Assembly (NCBI GenBank): GCA_021798095.1
Contig: JAJZYL010000008.1
Span: 1 to 16,983, forward strand
Direction of reading: 5' to 3'
Origin: an archaeon
GTDB taxonomy: Archaea > Thermoproteota > Nitrososphaeria > Conexivisphaerales > UBA164
DNA length: 16,983 nt
In this document: piece after piece, positions 1 through 6,749 of the stretch
Layout of the letters: every line of letters starts with the position of its first letter
Position numbering within the stretch: position 1 is the first letter of the stretch
The notes under the pieces: generated by a model
Database searches by the model: none
Seen by the model: only the letters and a program-made list of their open reading frames with translations
What the model was told of the DNA's origin: nothing
Translations under genes and position numbers: made by a program

Positions 1-279
1 GCGCTTGGCAAATGCATCACTGTAAAGCGACATCAACCATGGTTGCCCAACGGCCGCGCACATTTGCTTGGTAGTAAGGTCCAGCTCCTGTGGTGATAAT
101 GCAAGCCCGATCTTAGAGATGCCGGCTAGAATGGCGCCAGAGCTTACGATGATGAAAGATCTAGTGGGCATCAGCTCGGAAATTTGTGAACTTACGCTCT
201 CGATAAGGGAAGCGCTTATTCTGCCATTCTCCGTGAGCACCGCAGTTCCAACCTTTAATACAACTATATCCTTTGTCAC
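1..279 (-). CDS. proB: Glutamate 5-kinase-like protein, N-terminal part (cut by window edge)
   Basis: The first 93 residues of an amino-acid kinase are visible; the rest lies left of the window. The N-terminus has the nucleotide-binding lysine segment VVLKVGTAVL (residues 6-15). It is followed by IIVSSGAILAG (about 43-53), which matches the glutamate 5-kinase VSSGA(V/I)xxG loop, and by KQMCAAVGQPWLMSLYSDAF (about 71-90), the ProB KQAxAAVGQxxLMxxY signature. Family knowledge: ATP-dependent phosphorylation of glutamate in proline synthesis. I take a GTG start at 279. An in-frame TTG at 294, just after a TAA, is the only alternative. A TATA-like box at 300-310 lies about 25 nt upstream, which fits leaderless initiation at the GTG. 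The gene is divergent from mobile element copy A. The family call is fairly secure; substrate identity is inferred because the C-terminal domains are not seen. Confidence 0.8.
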   Translation of the reverse strand, partial: MTKDIVVLKVGTAVLTENGRISASLIESVSSQISELMPTRSFIIVSSGAILAGISKIGLALSPQELDLTTKQMCAAVGQPWLMSLYSDAFAKR

Positions 280-299
280 AACCTTTCTACTCAATCCTT

Positions 300-321
300 A
301 ATTTATATTCTTTTTATATTT
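300..321 (-). promoter_or_regulatory. TATA-like boxes upstream of proB
   Basis: Two AT-rich boxes on the minus strand read AATATAAATT (300-310) and AAATATAAAAA (311-321). The proximal one is centred about 25 nt from the GTG at 279, the spacing seen at other gene starts in this window. The distal one would instead fit the TTG at 294. Confidence 0.45.
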
Positions 322-408
322 AGACACATCGTCGTTTATCAGGACGTTGGGTGACCTGAGAAGTGGTTACTCTGATGCTTTAGCTAATAAAATATACACG
401 GACTTCCT

Positions 409-421
409 TCAGCAACGCTGA
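409..421 (+). repeat. Left-end hairpin of element copy A
   Basis: TCAGC-AAC-GCTGA is a perfect 5-bp inverted repeat with a 3-nt loop, starting 17 nt inside the left tip. Subterminal hairpins near the left end are what single-stranded HUH transposases (TnpA, IS200/IS605) recognise. The identical hairpin occurs in copy B. Confidence 0.6.
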
Positions 422-425
422 CAGC

Positions 426-435
426 CTTTAAATAC
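426..435 (+). promoter_or_regulatory. TATA box inside element copy A
   Basis: CTTTAAATAC has an archaeal TATA-box consensus and lies 32 nt (centre) before the ATG at 463. The transcription start would be near 455, just before a GTGGGG stretch that could serve as a ribosome binding site. The box is perfectly conserved in copy B. Confidence 0.5.
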
Positions 436-462
436 TATTTATGATGATAATGAGTTGTGGGG

Positions 463-612
463 ATGGTTATGCCCGAATTCATACCGGTGCGGACAAAACT
501 GGCTGGGCATCAGGCTGATGTTAGTCATGTGTCGTTGGATCAGAAAAGGAGTCTCCTCCTGGTTGATGAACCCGCAAACGGGATAGCCCCACGGGAAGCT
601 TACGCGCTTTAG
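463..612 (+). pseudogene. TnpB C-terminal-tail-like ORF in copy A
   Basis: A 49-residue frame (ATG 463, second ATG 469) begins MVMPEFIPV and continues through ADVSHVSLDQKRS to end REAYAL at a TAG. It has none of the TnpB RuvC or zinc-finger residues. The low-complexity, Ser/Glu-containing C-terminal style (VSxDQ..., REA.AL) resembles the disordered tails of TnpB proteins, which overlap the right-end RNA scaffold. An in-frame TGA at 450-452 closes the frame upstream, so this is not a truncated 3' end still joined to more tnpB. The sister frame in copy B keeps the phase over 47 codons without indels but has about ten amino-acid changes in its second half. It may be untranslated remnant sequence or RNA scaffold rather than a functional peptide. 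Confidence 0.45.
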
Positions 613-619
613 CGTTAGA
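571..619 (+). repeat. Right-end stem-loops of copy A (partly decayed)
   Basis: The first hairpin is CCCG-CAAA-CGGG at 571-582. The second has an inner stem GCTTA/TTAGC (598-602 with 609-613) that forms four of five pairs. The outer stem seen in copy B is disrupted here by substitutions and one missing base. The layout matches the intact right-end hairpin of copy B, so copy A looks like the degraded version. Confidence 0.5.
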
Positions 620-749
620 GGATGTATCTCTGTGATCGTCTCCTAGCAATTTAGTGATGCATTAATAGCAATTGCATCCCCTGTATTTGTCTATTTTATT
701 GTTAACTAAGATCTACATAGCACAAATGATTTCTTAATGTATAGGCTCC

Positions 750-754
750 AAAAA
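750..754 (-). terminator. T-run terminator after tRNA-Ser
   Basis: Five T residues on the transcribed minus strand directly follow the discriminator base. Short T-runs without hairpins terminate archaeal RNA polymerase. Confidence 0.5.
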
Positions 755-838
755 CGCCGGGGGTGGGATTTGAACCCACGAGGCCAAATGGCCACAGACT
801 TAGCAGGCCTGCCCCCTACCAGGCTAGGGTACCCCGGC
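755..838 (-). tRNA. tRNA-Ser (anticodon GCU)
   Basis: The 84-nt gene reads GCCGGGG at the 5' end and CCCCGGC plus discriminator G at the 3' end, a full 7-bp acceptor. The anticodon arm is CAGGC-CTGCTAA-GTCTG, giving anticodon GCT (serine AGY codons). A long variable arm with TGGCC/GGCC pairing makes it a type II tRNA, as required for Ser. The T arm is GTGGG-TTCAAAT-CCCAC. CCA is not encoded. No intron is apparent. A T5 run follows immediately (750-754 on the plus strand as A5). Confidence 0.95.
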
Positions 839-863
839 TTAAGATAATAGCGTAATTATACGG

Positions 864-873
864 CTTTTTAACT
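864..873 (-). promoter_or_regulatory. Likely TATA box of tRNA-Ser
   Basis: The minus strand reads GTTAAAAAGC about 30 nt upstream of the tRNA 5' end, a usual position for an archaeal tRNA TATA box. A second AT-rich stretch (852-862, GTATAATTACG) is closer and less well placed. Confidence 0.35.
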
Positions 874-960
874 TATCGGATGCGCATGGAAAATGTATGA
901 TATTTTACAAAGTTAATTCACTAAAGGCCAGCTTAATACATACCAATGAGGCTAAGGACC

Positions 961-1155
961 CTATTTCCTACTCAGCCACCACTGCAGGTATTCGGACTGT
1001 CTTTCAGTCTTGCTCGGTGCCTTCTTGGCCTTCTCATCAGTTAACCTTCTCAGCTCCTCCTTCGTCATATAGAGACCGCAATTCTTGCATGTATGCCGCT
1101 TCGTCGAGATATCATAGAGCAGACTGCCACCACATTCTGGGCACACTTCATTCAT
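961..1155 (-). CDS. Small zinc-ribbon protein
   Basis: The 64-residue protein carries a single zinc ribbon, CPECGG at 5-10 and CKNCG at 23-27 (Cys5, Cys8, Cys23, Cys26), followed by a short basic helical tail rich in Lys, Arg and Glu. The ribbon resembles the N-terminal ribbon of TFIIB-like and many short archaeal proteins, but no cyclin-like or other domain follows, so it is not a transcription factor B. The ATG at 1155 is about 27 nt from a TATA-like box (1174-1190), so it probably has its own leaderless transcript. It lies 120 bp downstream of gltX. Function is unknown; nucleic acid or protein binding is plausible from the ribbon alone. Confidence 0.75.
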   Translation of the reverse strand: MNEVCPECGGSLLYDISTKRHTCKNCGLYMTKEELRRLTDEKAKKAPSKTERQSEYLQWWLSRK

Positions 1156-1173
1156 ATCATTAGCCTAAGATGA

Positions 1174-1190
1174 CATATTAATTAATATAT
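1174..1190 (-). promoter_or_regulatory. TATA-like box of the zinc-ribbon gene
   Basis: The minus strand reads ATATATTAATTAATATG here. Its centre is about 27 nt before the ATG at 1155, and no Shine-Dalgarno sequence is seen. Confidence 0.45.
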
Positions 1191-1275
1191 TGCACGAACT
1201 GTTACGCGTCTAAGAGGGGCTCACTTAAAATTCTATTTCCTTTATGGTCTCCCTTGATCGAAATAATACATAAAT

Positions 1276-3033
1276 TTATGCAGAAGTGTAGATCAGCTTC
1301 ACCTTTCCAGCCTCTGCCTTCTCCACCACAGCGAAGAACTTCCTTTCCAGCTGTACATGGCTACCTGCCTGCTCTGATGCTACATTGGTTTCTATCATGC
1401 CATGCTGGAGCTCGTTTTCCCAGTTAATAAGCTCCAATTCTAAATGATCTGAGATCGGAAGCCAGTGTATATGCTGTTTCCCCCTAGCAGCAGATACGTC
1501 GTTTCCAGTGAATTTTGCAACCGCTGGATCGACTTCAGCGATCACCGCATTGGCCAATCCCATGAGCCTGAACTCGTTGCCCTTCCCTATCCTTTCGATG
1601 TCCGATCTTTCAACCCATAGCTCTAGGTCTTGTCCATTTTTCTTCACTGTGATGTGCCTGGTTTCAGCCCTATCTGGGTGCTTCTTAAGTTGAACAGTGG
1701 TCTCTGAATACGGATAATCGCTTATCATGAGCCTTACCGGTGAGTCTATGATAGCGAAATACCTGTTTGCAACGCCGTCTATCAACTTCCGGTTTATTGA
1801 AAAGAGGTTATCCCAGCTTATCACCGCGTCGCTCGGCTTGACGCCTAGCTCATAAACCAGCTTCCTTATGGCCTGAGCCTCTATACCCCTTCGTTTCAGC
1901 GCGACAAGGGTCCCTAGGCGCAGGTCATCATATCCGTCAAATGCGCGTTCCCTTATCCCCTTTTCAATCTCCGACTTGCTGAGCGAGCCGCCCTCGATGG
2001 TCAGCCTCCCACAATGGAGGGTGGTAGGATATTCCCACCCAAACGCCGCATAAAGATACATCTGTCTGACGGCGTTGGTGGTATGTTCCTGTCCCCTTAT
2101 TATGTGCGTAATCCCCATCAGATGATCGTCTATTGCAGAGGCCCAGTTATACAGCGGCCAAACCCTGAAATCGCTTCCTACCCTTGGGTGGGCGTGGCTG
2201 GCCGGATCGATGATCCTCATGGCTGGCCAGTCCCTGACCGCCGGGTTCGGATGGTCCAGGTCCGTCTTTACCCTCAGGACCGCCGAGCCCTCCTTATATC
2301 CTCCTTCAACCATCTCCCTAAATCGCCAGAGTTGTTCCTTGGTGTCAAGTCCCCTGCACGGGCAGGCCTTGGAGGCCAGGGTGAGCTCCTTGAATTTTTC
2401 CTGAGGACAGGTACATACATAGGCGCTGCCCCCCTTAATGGCAGCTTCCGCATATTCGTAATATATCTTCATCCTGTCGCTCTGTATATACTCTTCATCC
2501 CATTCACAGCCGAGCCACCGCAGGTCTTCACGAATGTAATCGTAGAACTTCAGATCCGACCTCTTGATGCGCGGGTCCGTATCCTCGAACCTTAAGATGA
2601 ACTTACCACCGTATTGTGCAGCATAATCATGGGAGAGTATTGCAGGGCGGCTTGAGCCCAGGTGCAGTACGCTGTTGGGGTTAGGTGCAAAGCGTGTCCT
2701 TATCTCCTTATATCTATCCCGGGATGGTAATGGAGGTAGTTTCCTTTCCTCCTGCTCCGACCGAATTCTAGTTACGGGCTCACCCACCATTTTGCCCTGT
2801 TCTCCTTGCGAAAGCGCGGAAACATCCCTGCATATTTCTGCCACGATCGGCGCTAGATCTTTTATGATGGGCCTAACATCGGGCCTCATGGCAGCTACTT
2901 TACCCATCACCGCCCCGCTTTCAGCCTTCCCTCCGTGCCTTACAGCGTTTTCGGCTGCCAGCCTTTTTATGAGCGGCTTAACAGCTTCAATGAGATCTTT
3001 TGATAACGAGTTCGACAAGTTCTCCCAGTTCAT
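1276..3033 (-). CDS. gltX: Glutamyl-tRNA synthetase (archaeal type)
   Basis: This class I synthetase charges tRNA-Glu. Numbering from the chosen ATG, an archaeal N-terminal helical region (about 1-110, with ENAVRHGGKAESGAVMGKV) precedes the catalytic core. The HIGH-type motif is FAPNPNSVLHLGSSRPA (HLGS at 124-127), and the KMSKS-type motif is GGSLSKSEI (LSKS at 351-354). Cysteines at 207, 209, 224 and 226 (CTC...CPC) look like a zinc site. The C-terminal beta-barrel anticodon-binding region fits the archaeal/GlnRS-like form. Length, 585 residues, is normal. The frame stays open 18 codons further upstream (to 3087), but that segment (KRQGGPCPASQ...) is not conserved-looking and would overlap the GGPP synthase gene more. 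With the ATG at 3033 the overlap is 47 nt. Last gene of the mevalonate/translation operon. Archaeal GluRS is often non-discriminating; that is not testable here. Confidence 0.95.
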   Translation of the reverse strand: MNWENLSNSLSKDLIEAVKPLIKRLAAENAVRHGGKAESGAVMGKVAAMRPDVRPIIKDLAPIVAEICRDVSALSQGEQGKMVGEPVTRIRSEQEERKLPPLPSRDRYKEIRTRFAPNPNSVLHLGSSRPAILSHDYAAQYGGKFILRFEDTDPRIKRSDLKFYDYIREDLRWLGCEWDEEYIQSDRMKIYYEYAEAAIKGGSAYVCTCPQEKFKELTLASKACPCRGLDTKEQLWRFREMVEGGYKEGSAVLRVKTDLDHPNPAVRDWPAMRIIDPASHAHPRVGSDFRVWPLYNWASAIDDHLMGITHIIRGQEHTTNAVRQMYLYAAFGWEYPTTLHCGRLTIEGGSLSKSEIEKGIRERAFDGYDDLRLGTLVALKRRGIEAQAIRKLVYELGVKPSDAVISWDNLFSINRKLIDGVANRYFAIIDSPVRLMISDYPYSETTVQLKKHPDRAETRHITVKKNGQDLELWVERSDIERIGKGNEFRLMGLANAVIAEVDPAVAKFTGNDVSAARGKQHIHWLPISDHLELELINWENELQHGMIETNVASEQAGSHVQLERKFFAVVEKAEAGKVKLIYTSA

Positions 3034-3985
3034 CCCTACTTTGACATTTTGGGAAGCTGGACAGGGCCCCCCTTGCCTCTTCGGCATAAGCCGATGCTAT
3101 TTCCTTCACTCGTTCCTCGATGCCGAGCTCCCTGATTTGCTCAACTAGCCTCTCAATCTGCCCCTGTCCGCTCTTACCTTCATACGCACTAAGTATATCC
3201 TTTTTCAGGCTTTCGTCGGCCATACTGAAAGCAATAAATATCGGAAGCGTTTTCTTGCCCTCTCTTATATCATCCCCAACTGGTTTCCCCGTATCCTTCG
3301 GATTCCCTACTATACCGAGCAGATCATCGACTATCTGGAAGGCAGACCCCAGGCTTTCCCCGTACCTCTTGGCAGCGCCAATGTGTTCGTATTTCCCTGC
3401 GGCTAGGACACCAGCCTCCGACGCTGCTATGAATAGGGCCGATGTCTTCTTTTTTATTAGCTCCATATAGTGGTCCCTGTCATAGAAGTCACTTATCTTC
3501 GTAATATCCATGGCCTGGCCTTCACAAATGTCTATGCTCTGTCCTGCAAGCAGGTCGGCTATCCTCATATATCTATCCGGATGCTGCCTCAGGAGCGTCG
3601 ATAGAGAAAGGATCTGGAAGGCCTTAGCGAAAAGAGTATCGCCAGCTAGTATTGCGAAGGGTTCTCCGTACGCCCTGTGAACGGTGGGCACGCCGTGCCT
3701 GAAATCATCACGGTCCATTATATCATCGTGGACCAGAGTGAAGTTATGAATTAGCTCCACTGAAGCGGCCACAGGCAGTATCCCTTCATGATCATCTTCG
3801 AACATTTCAAAGAACTTGACCACAATGAATGGCCTCAATCGCTTTCCGCCAGCGCTTATAAGGTGCAGCGCAGCTGCATAGAGCTTGGTATCGTCCGGCA
3901 TGGCCTTTTTAATCAGGCCGGTGACCTCGCTAGCCACTTTCCCGATTGGCTCGTCCATCCCCATTAACCTAGGCATTTCCTCCAT
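2987..3985 (-). CDS. idsA: Geranylgeranyl diphosphate synthase
   Basis: This trans-isoprenyl diphosphate synthase condenses IPP onto allylic primers to make the C20 precursor of archaeal lipids. Seen: GGKRLRP at 46-52 (IPP binding), the first aspartate-rich motif DDIMD at 87-91, and a second motif DDLLG at 220-224 followed by GKPVGDDIREGKKTLP. The last Asp of the classic second DDxxD is Gly, a variant common in archaeal and bacterial short-chain enzymes. Phe82, five residues before the first motif, is the aromatic residue that limits product length to C20 in type I archaeal GGPP synthases (family knowledge). The start overlaps the end of fni by 22 nt. ATG 3985 is the longest choice; ATGs at 3976 (preceded by GGAGG), 3964 and 3958 are alternatives that leave the domain intact. 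Confidence 0.92.
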   Translation of the reverse strand: MEEMPRLMGMDEPIGKVASEVTGLIKKAMPDDTKLYAAALHLISAGGKRLRPFIVVKFFEMFEDDHEGILPVAASVELIHNFTLVHDDIMDRDDFRHGVPTVHRAYGEPFAILAGDTLFAKAFQILSLSTLLRQHPDRYMRIADLLAGQSIDICEGQAMDITKISDFYDRDHYMELIKKKTSALFIAASEAGVLAAGKYEHIGAAKRYGESLGSAFQIVDDLLGIVGNPKDTGKPVGDDIREGKKTLPIFIAFSMADESLKKDILSAYEGKSGQGQIERLVEQIRELGIEERVKEIASAYAEEARGALSSFPKCQSRDELGELVELVIKRSH

Positions 3986-5025
3986 TCCTCTAGTGGTCCA
4001 AGTAGCACCCTCCTCTTGGCCTTAAAAGAGGCGACGCTCTTTGAACCGGTTAGAAATTCAGCCATCCTGAATTCCTCTATTACATTCGAGAGCATTTCCG
4101 TACCTCCCTTTATACCTCCTTGCTTGATAGCCCTGATCACTGGAAGCGCCATCGCTGCCATATCCGCACCTATGGAAAGGGATTTAGCGACATCCATCCC
4201 GTCCCTTATTCCACCGGATGCTATGATGGGTATGGGCGTCATATGCCTAACTTCGAGTATGGATGCTGCGGTAGGTATGCCCCACCCCCAAAAGGCCCGT
4301 GATAGTTCATATTTCCTATCATCCCCCAACCTTTTGGCCCTTAATCCCTCTATAGCTGCCCAGCTAGTGCCCCCGGCTCCTGCCACGTTTATGGCAGCGA
4401 TCCCTGCCGTGTGAAGCCTCATAGCTACCTCCTTCGAAATACCACATCCGACCTCCTTTACTATGATGGGCACCTTGATCTCCTTCACCAAGCTGGAGAT
4501 GGAAGCTATGACGCCGGCAAAACTGGCTTCGCCTCCCACCTGTACTAGCTCCTGTAGCGGATTAAAGTGAATTGCCAGGGCATCGGCCTTCACCATATTT
4601 ATTATCTTCCTTATTCCCTCAATATCCAGCTTCCTTCCGATCTGGGCGCCACCTATGTTAGCCATTATAAAGGAATCCGGGGCCACATCCCTCACCACCG
4701 AAAAGGCCTTTTCCTGATCAGGATTTACAAGCGCAACCCTCTGCGAGCCGACCCCCATACCTATCCTTAGAGCGGCCGCAACTTCGGCTAAGTTCCTGTT
4801 GAAGTTGAAGGATTCTGCTCCCCCACCTGTCATACAGTCGATCATCAGAGGGGCCGAAAACTTGTGACCTAGGAATTCTACCTCGGTATTCACTTCATCA
4901 TAGTTCAACTCTGGTGCCGCTTGGTTGATCAGGAATACGTGTTCAAGCCAGGTAGTTGAATACCCTTCGACCTTCTCCTCGAGGGCAATAGCCAGATGGT
5001 CATCCTTCCTTTCTTCGATGGTCAC
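3964..5025 (-). CDS. fni: Isopentenyl-diphosphate delta-isomerase, type II (FMN)
   Basis: Interconverts IPP and DMAPP with FMN and NAD(P)H. The 353-residue protein starts with the type II signature RKDDH (6-10). It then shows PLMIDCMTGGG (59-69), GMGVGSQR (89-96), NIGGAQIG (123-130) and HFNPLQELVQVGGE (153-166), whose Gln158/Glu159 region corresponds to the catalytic Gln and metal-binding Glu of the family. The phosphate-binding C-terminal part has INVAGAGGTSW and IIASGGIRDGMDVAKSLSIGAD. The start is a GTG at 5025, fixed by the conserved RKDDH only five codons in; it overlaps ipk by 26 nt. Flavin-dependent isomerase next to ipk and mvk is the standard archaeal arrangement. No oddities in the key motifs. 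Confidence 0.96.
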   Translation of the reverse strand: MTIEERKDDHLAIALEEKVEGYSTTWLEHVFLINQAAPELNYDEVNTEVEFLGHKFSAPLMIDCMTGGGAESFNFNRNLAEVAAALRIGMGVGSQRVALVNPDQEKAFSVVRDVAPDSFIMANIGGAQIGRKLDIEGIRKIINMVKADALAIHFNPLQELVQVGGEASFAGVIASISSLVKEIKVPIIVKEVGCGISKEVAMRLHTAGIAAINVAGAGGTSWAAIEGLRAKRLGDDRKYELSRAFWGWGIPTAASILEVRHMTPIPIIASGGIRDGMDVAKSLSIGADMAAMALPVIRAIKQGGIKGGTEMLSNVIEEFRMAEFLTGSKSVASFKAKRRVLLGPLEEWRKCLG

Positions 5026-5740
5026 GCAATACCTTCACCGTAGTTCCGTGGAAGCTTTGTCCATTTAAAGCTTTCAGTAGCTCATCGCCCTCATCGCCCT
5101 TAAGCAGAAATACATCCGCTCCATTTTCTGCAAGCTCGAATGAAAAGCGCAGCTTGGCGGCGAGGCCACCGGTCGCATCATTCGCCTTACCTTCAAAGAG
5201 CCGCAACTCCCTACGCGTAAGCGTTTTAATGGTTCTCCCGTAGCTGTCTAGTACCCCGGGGGTGTCCATGGCGAAGATAACCCTTTCAAAATGGATCATA
5301 TCATTGACCTTCTTGATTATCTCATCCCCGCCCATAACTCTGAAGCCCCTGTCTTCATGTACGACATCGCCGAATGACAGTGGAATGGCTCCGGCCGCGG
5401 CCAGTGTACGTATCAGTTTTTCACTTTGCAAAAGGTGCTGGGCAGAAATATAGAACGGCTCCAAGCCGGCGTCTACAAGAGCGGACTGTACCCTAGAGCT
5501 TAGGGCAAGCATGGCCGCCCTTGTCCTTCCGACTCCAGTTGGCTCCATCTTGTAGGAGGAGCTGCTCAGCTTGAACTTAATGGCTAAGGGATGCCCCCAA
5601 GAACCCCCACCATGAACAAGGAAGAGGGGCCTATTGAACTGGGAAAGCTCGGCAGCCATGTGCTCGATTGCTTCAGTGTTTATGGAGAAGCGTCTGCTCT
5701 TATATGTGATGATCGAGCCACCCATCTTTAACGCTATCAT
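5000..5740 (-). CDS. ipk: Isopentenyl phosphate kinase
   Basis: Makes IPP from isopentenyl phosphate and ATP, the last phosphorylation of archaeal-type mevalonate pathways. The amino-acid-kinase fold is visible: KMGGSIIT (5-12) with the phosphate-binding lysine, LVHGGGSWGHP (41-51) with the catalytic His50 that distinguishes IPK from other family members, SFGDVV (122-127), GGDEIIKK (137-144), FAMDTPGVLD (156-165) where TDVDGVY is usual, and DATGGLAAKL (188-197). Length 246 is typical. The ATG at 5740 has a good AGGAGG Shine-Dalgarno (5749-5754, 8-nt spacing). A 52-nt gap separates it from mvk. Co-occurrence with fni, GGPP synthase and mvk supports the assignment strongly. Confidence 0.95.
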   Translation of the reverse strand: MIALKMGGSIITYKSRRFSINTEAIEHMAAELSQFNRPLFLVHGGGSWGHPLAIKFKLSSSSYKMEPTGVGRTRAAMLALSSRVQSALVDAGLEPFYISAQHLLQSEKLIRTLAAAGAIPLSFGDVVHEDRGFRVMGGDEIIKKVNDMIHFERVIFAMDTPGVLDSYGRTIKTLTRRELRLFEGKANDATGGLAAKLRFSFELAENGADVFLLKGDEGDELLKALNGQSFHGTTVKVLRDHRRKEG

Positions 5741-5748
5741 CCTGATAG

Positions 5749-5754
5749 CCTCCT
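5749..5754 (-). promoter_or_regulatory. Strong Shine-Dalgarno of ipk
   Basis: AGGAGG on the minus strand, eight bases before ATG 5740. It is one of the clearest ribosome binding sites in the window and contrasts with the leaderless genes at operon heads. Confidence 0.7.
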
Positions 5755-5792
5755 AATATTCGCTCTTACGGAAATAGGATATAACCACTTAT

Positions 5793-6743
5793 TCAACTAG
5801 GCAGACCTCCATCACGTATGGGGGCTGGTTCCTCGATTTTCGCTCCCCCAACCCCCAGGTTGGCGATAAAGGAACCCCTCCACCGCCCCGTGTTTACGCC
5901 GATGACATCACCCTTAAGGATATTTATTACAAAGCCACCGCCGCCGCCCCCTGTGAGTTTACCCCCGAAGCTTACCCCCCTGAACGACCTGATCGCCAGC
6001 TCGATCTTATCGGTGGATACGCCAATGGCCTTCAGTAGCTCCTGATTAAAAGCAAGCAACGATCCCAGGCGGCCCAAGTCCCCTTCAATCAGCGCCTGAG
6101 CCGCAGATGAGGAAATTGAATTTGCCATGCTCACCATTCCATCAAAAAGTTCCCTGTTCTTAAATGCAAAGTTTTCAACCCCCTTTACCATATCGCCCGT
6201 CCTGTGCCTTTGACCCGTATCCACCACCAGCGCCCTGAGCGGAGCGGTGTTCAAGGGTCTGGGTTCTTCCCCCTTCCTGTAGAGCATAAACCCCCCCATT
6301 ATGGAAACCATTACATCTATTCCTGATGGATTGCTGTGCACAAGCCTCTCACCTTTCATGGCATGTTCGAACACCTCCTGTCTTGTAAGAGGCTTGTTCA
6401 GGAGCCCTGAGATGGCCAGTACGGCTGCAACGCTTGAGGAAGCCGATGACCCCAAGCCTGCCCCTATGGGTATGTTGCTTTCTACGTAAAGGCTCGCCCC
6501 TTTCCCATCCAGCAGATCCTTTATCGATGCATAAATATGATCCCTTGCGAGTTTGGTCATGGGCTTCATTCCCGAGAATCCATATCTCACTGAAAATACA
6601 TCGGCCGGCCTTGCCCTTACCCTGATATACCTGTCGACGGTGCATGCCAATGCCAGCCCCCCATTAACTACGAAGTGTTCCCCTGTGAGGATGACTTTGC
6701 CTGGCGCTATGGCGCTCCTTTCAAATCGACCTTCCTTCCCCAT
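5793..6743 (-). CDS. mvk: Mevalonate kinase
   Basis: A GHMP kinase of 316 residues that phosphorylates mevalonate at the 5-hydroxyl. Seen: APGKVILTGEHFVVNGGLAL (13-32), the ATP-binding loop PIGAGLGSSASSSVA (92-106), the catalytic-Asp segment NPSGIDVMVSIMGG (138-151, Asp143), and the third motif KLTGGGGGGF (262-271). That motif has Gly where the usual G-A-GGGG has Ala, giving six glycines in a row. Together these point to a classical mevalonate kinase rather than the mevalonate 3-kinase or diphosphomevalonate decarboxylase relatives known in Thermoplasma. The ATG at 6743 is preceded by an AGGGGA ribosome-binding-like stretch about 10 nt upstream. Normally its gene follows memo directly in this operon. 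Here a 485-bp insertion with mobile element copy B lies in front of it. Confidence 0.92.
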   Translation of the reverse strand: MGKEGRFERSAIAPGKVILTGEHFVVNGGLALACTVDRYIRVRARPADVFSVRYGFSGMKPMTKLARDHIYASIKDLLDGKGASLYVESNIPIGAGLGSSASSSVAAVLAISGLLNKPLTRQEVFEHAMKGERLVHSNPSGIDVMVSIMGGFMLYRKGEEPRPLNTAPLRALVVDTGQRHRTGDMVKGVENFAFKNRELFDGMVSMANSISSSAAQALIEGDLGRLGSLLAFNQELLKAIGVSTDKIELAIRSFRGVSFGGKLTGGGGGGFVINILKGDVIGVNTGRWRGSFIANLGVGGAKIEEPAPIRDGGLPS

Positions 6744-6749
6744 CTTTAA

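Larger units (their letters stand above)
392..625 (+). mobile_element. TnpB-less IS200/IS605-type element, copy A (MITE-like)
   Basis: This 234-bp unit recurs in inverted orientation at 6942-7176. Its order is: left tip ATATACACGG; a perfect 5-bp hairpin TCAGC-AAC-GCTGA (409-421) placed subterminally, as in IS200/IS605 left ends; a TATA-like box (426-435); a 50-codon ORF (463-612); a CCCG-CAAA-CGGG hairpin (571-582); a partly decayed right-end stem (about 587-619); and the shared right tip AGAGGATGT ending at 625. Homology between the copies stops sharply at both tips, which defines the boundaries. No transposase is encoded. Interpretation (inference): a non-autonomous derivative left after internal deletion of tnpB, comparable to archaeal palindrome-associated elements. 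The right-end sequence resembles the RE/omega-RNA region of TnpB elements from memory of the family, not by search. Confidence 0.7.

Noticed and set aside
68..301. 77-codon plus-strand frame at the left edge
   Set aside because: It is antisense to the ProB-like sequence on the minus strand, which carries clear family motifs.
571..582. Compensatory base changes proving an RNA stem (CCCG-CAAA-CGGG versus CCGCATGCGG)
   Set aside because: The inner CCG/CGG pairs are the same in both copies and the outer pair is lost in copy B, so there is conservation but no true covariation.
463..612. Genuine small functional gene in the repeat
   Set aside because: Second halves of the two copies differ at about ten of 31 residues and the frame overlaps the right-end hairpins, so constraint on RNA/DNA structure or remnant tnpB coding is a better explanation; kept as a pseudogene call.
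392..625. CRISPR-like repeat
   Set aside because: Only two copies, 235 bp long, inverted and 6.3 kb apart; no spacer-repeat periodicity anywhere in the window.
897..1163. 88-codon plus-strand frame
   Set aside because: Antisense to the zinc-ribbon gene; its His/Ser/Cys-rich composition reflects the opposite strand.
2014..2595. 193-codon open frame on the plus strand
   Set aside because: It lies wholly antisense to the catalytic core of gltX, whose motifs are conserved; no recognisable protein features in the plus frame.
3034..3087. 18-codon N-terminal extension of GluRS
   Set aside because: Not like the archaeal GluRS N-terminus and would increase the overlap with the GGPP synthase gene to about 100 nt; the ATG at 3033 gives a normal length.
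2675..3148. 157-codon plus-strand frame across the gltX/idsA junction
   Set aside because: Antisense to two recognisable genes, low-complexity Ser/Leu composition typical of a shadow frame.
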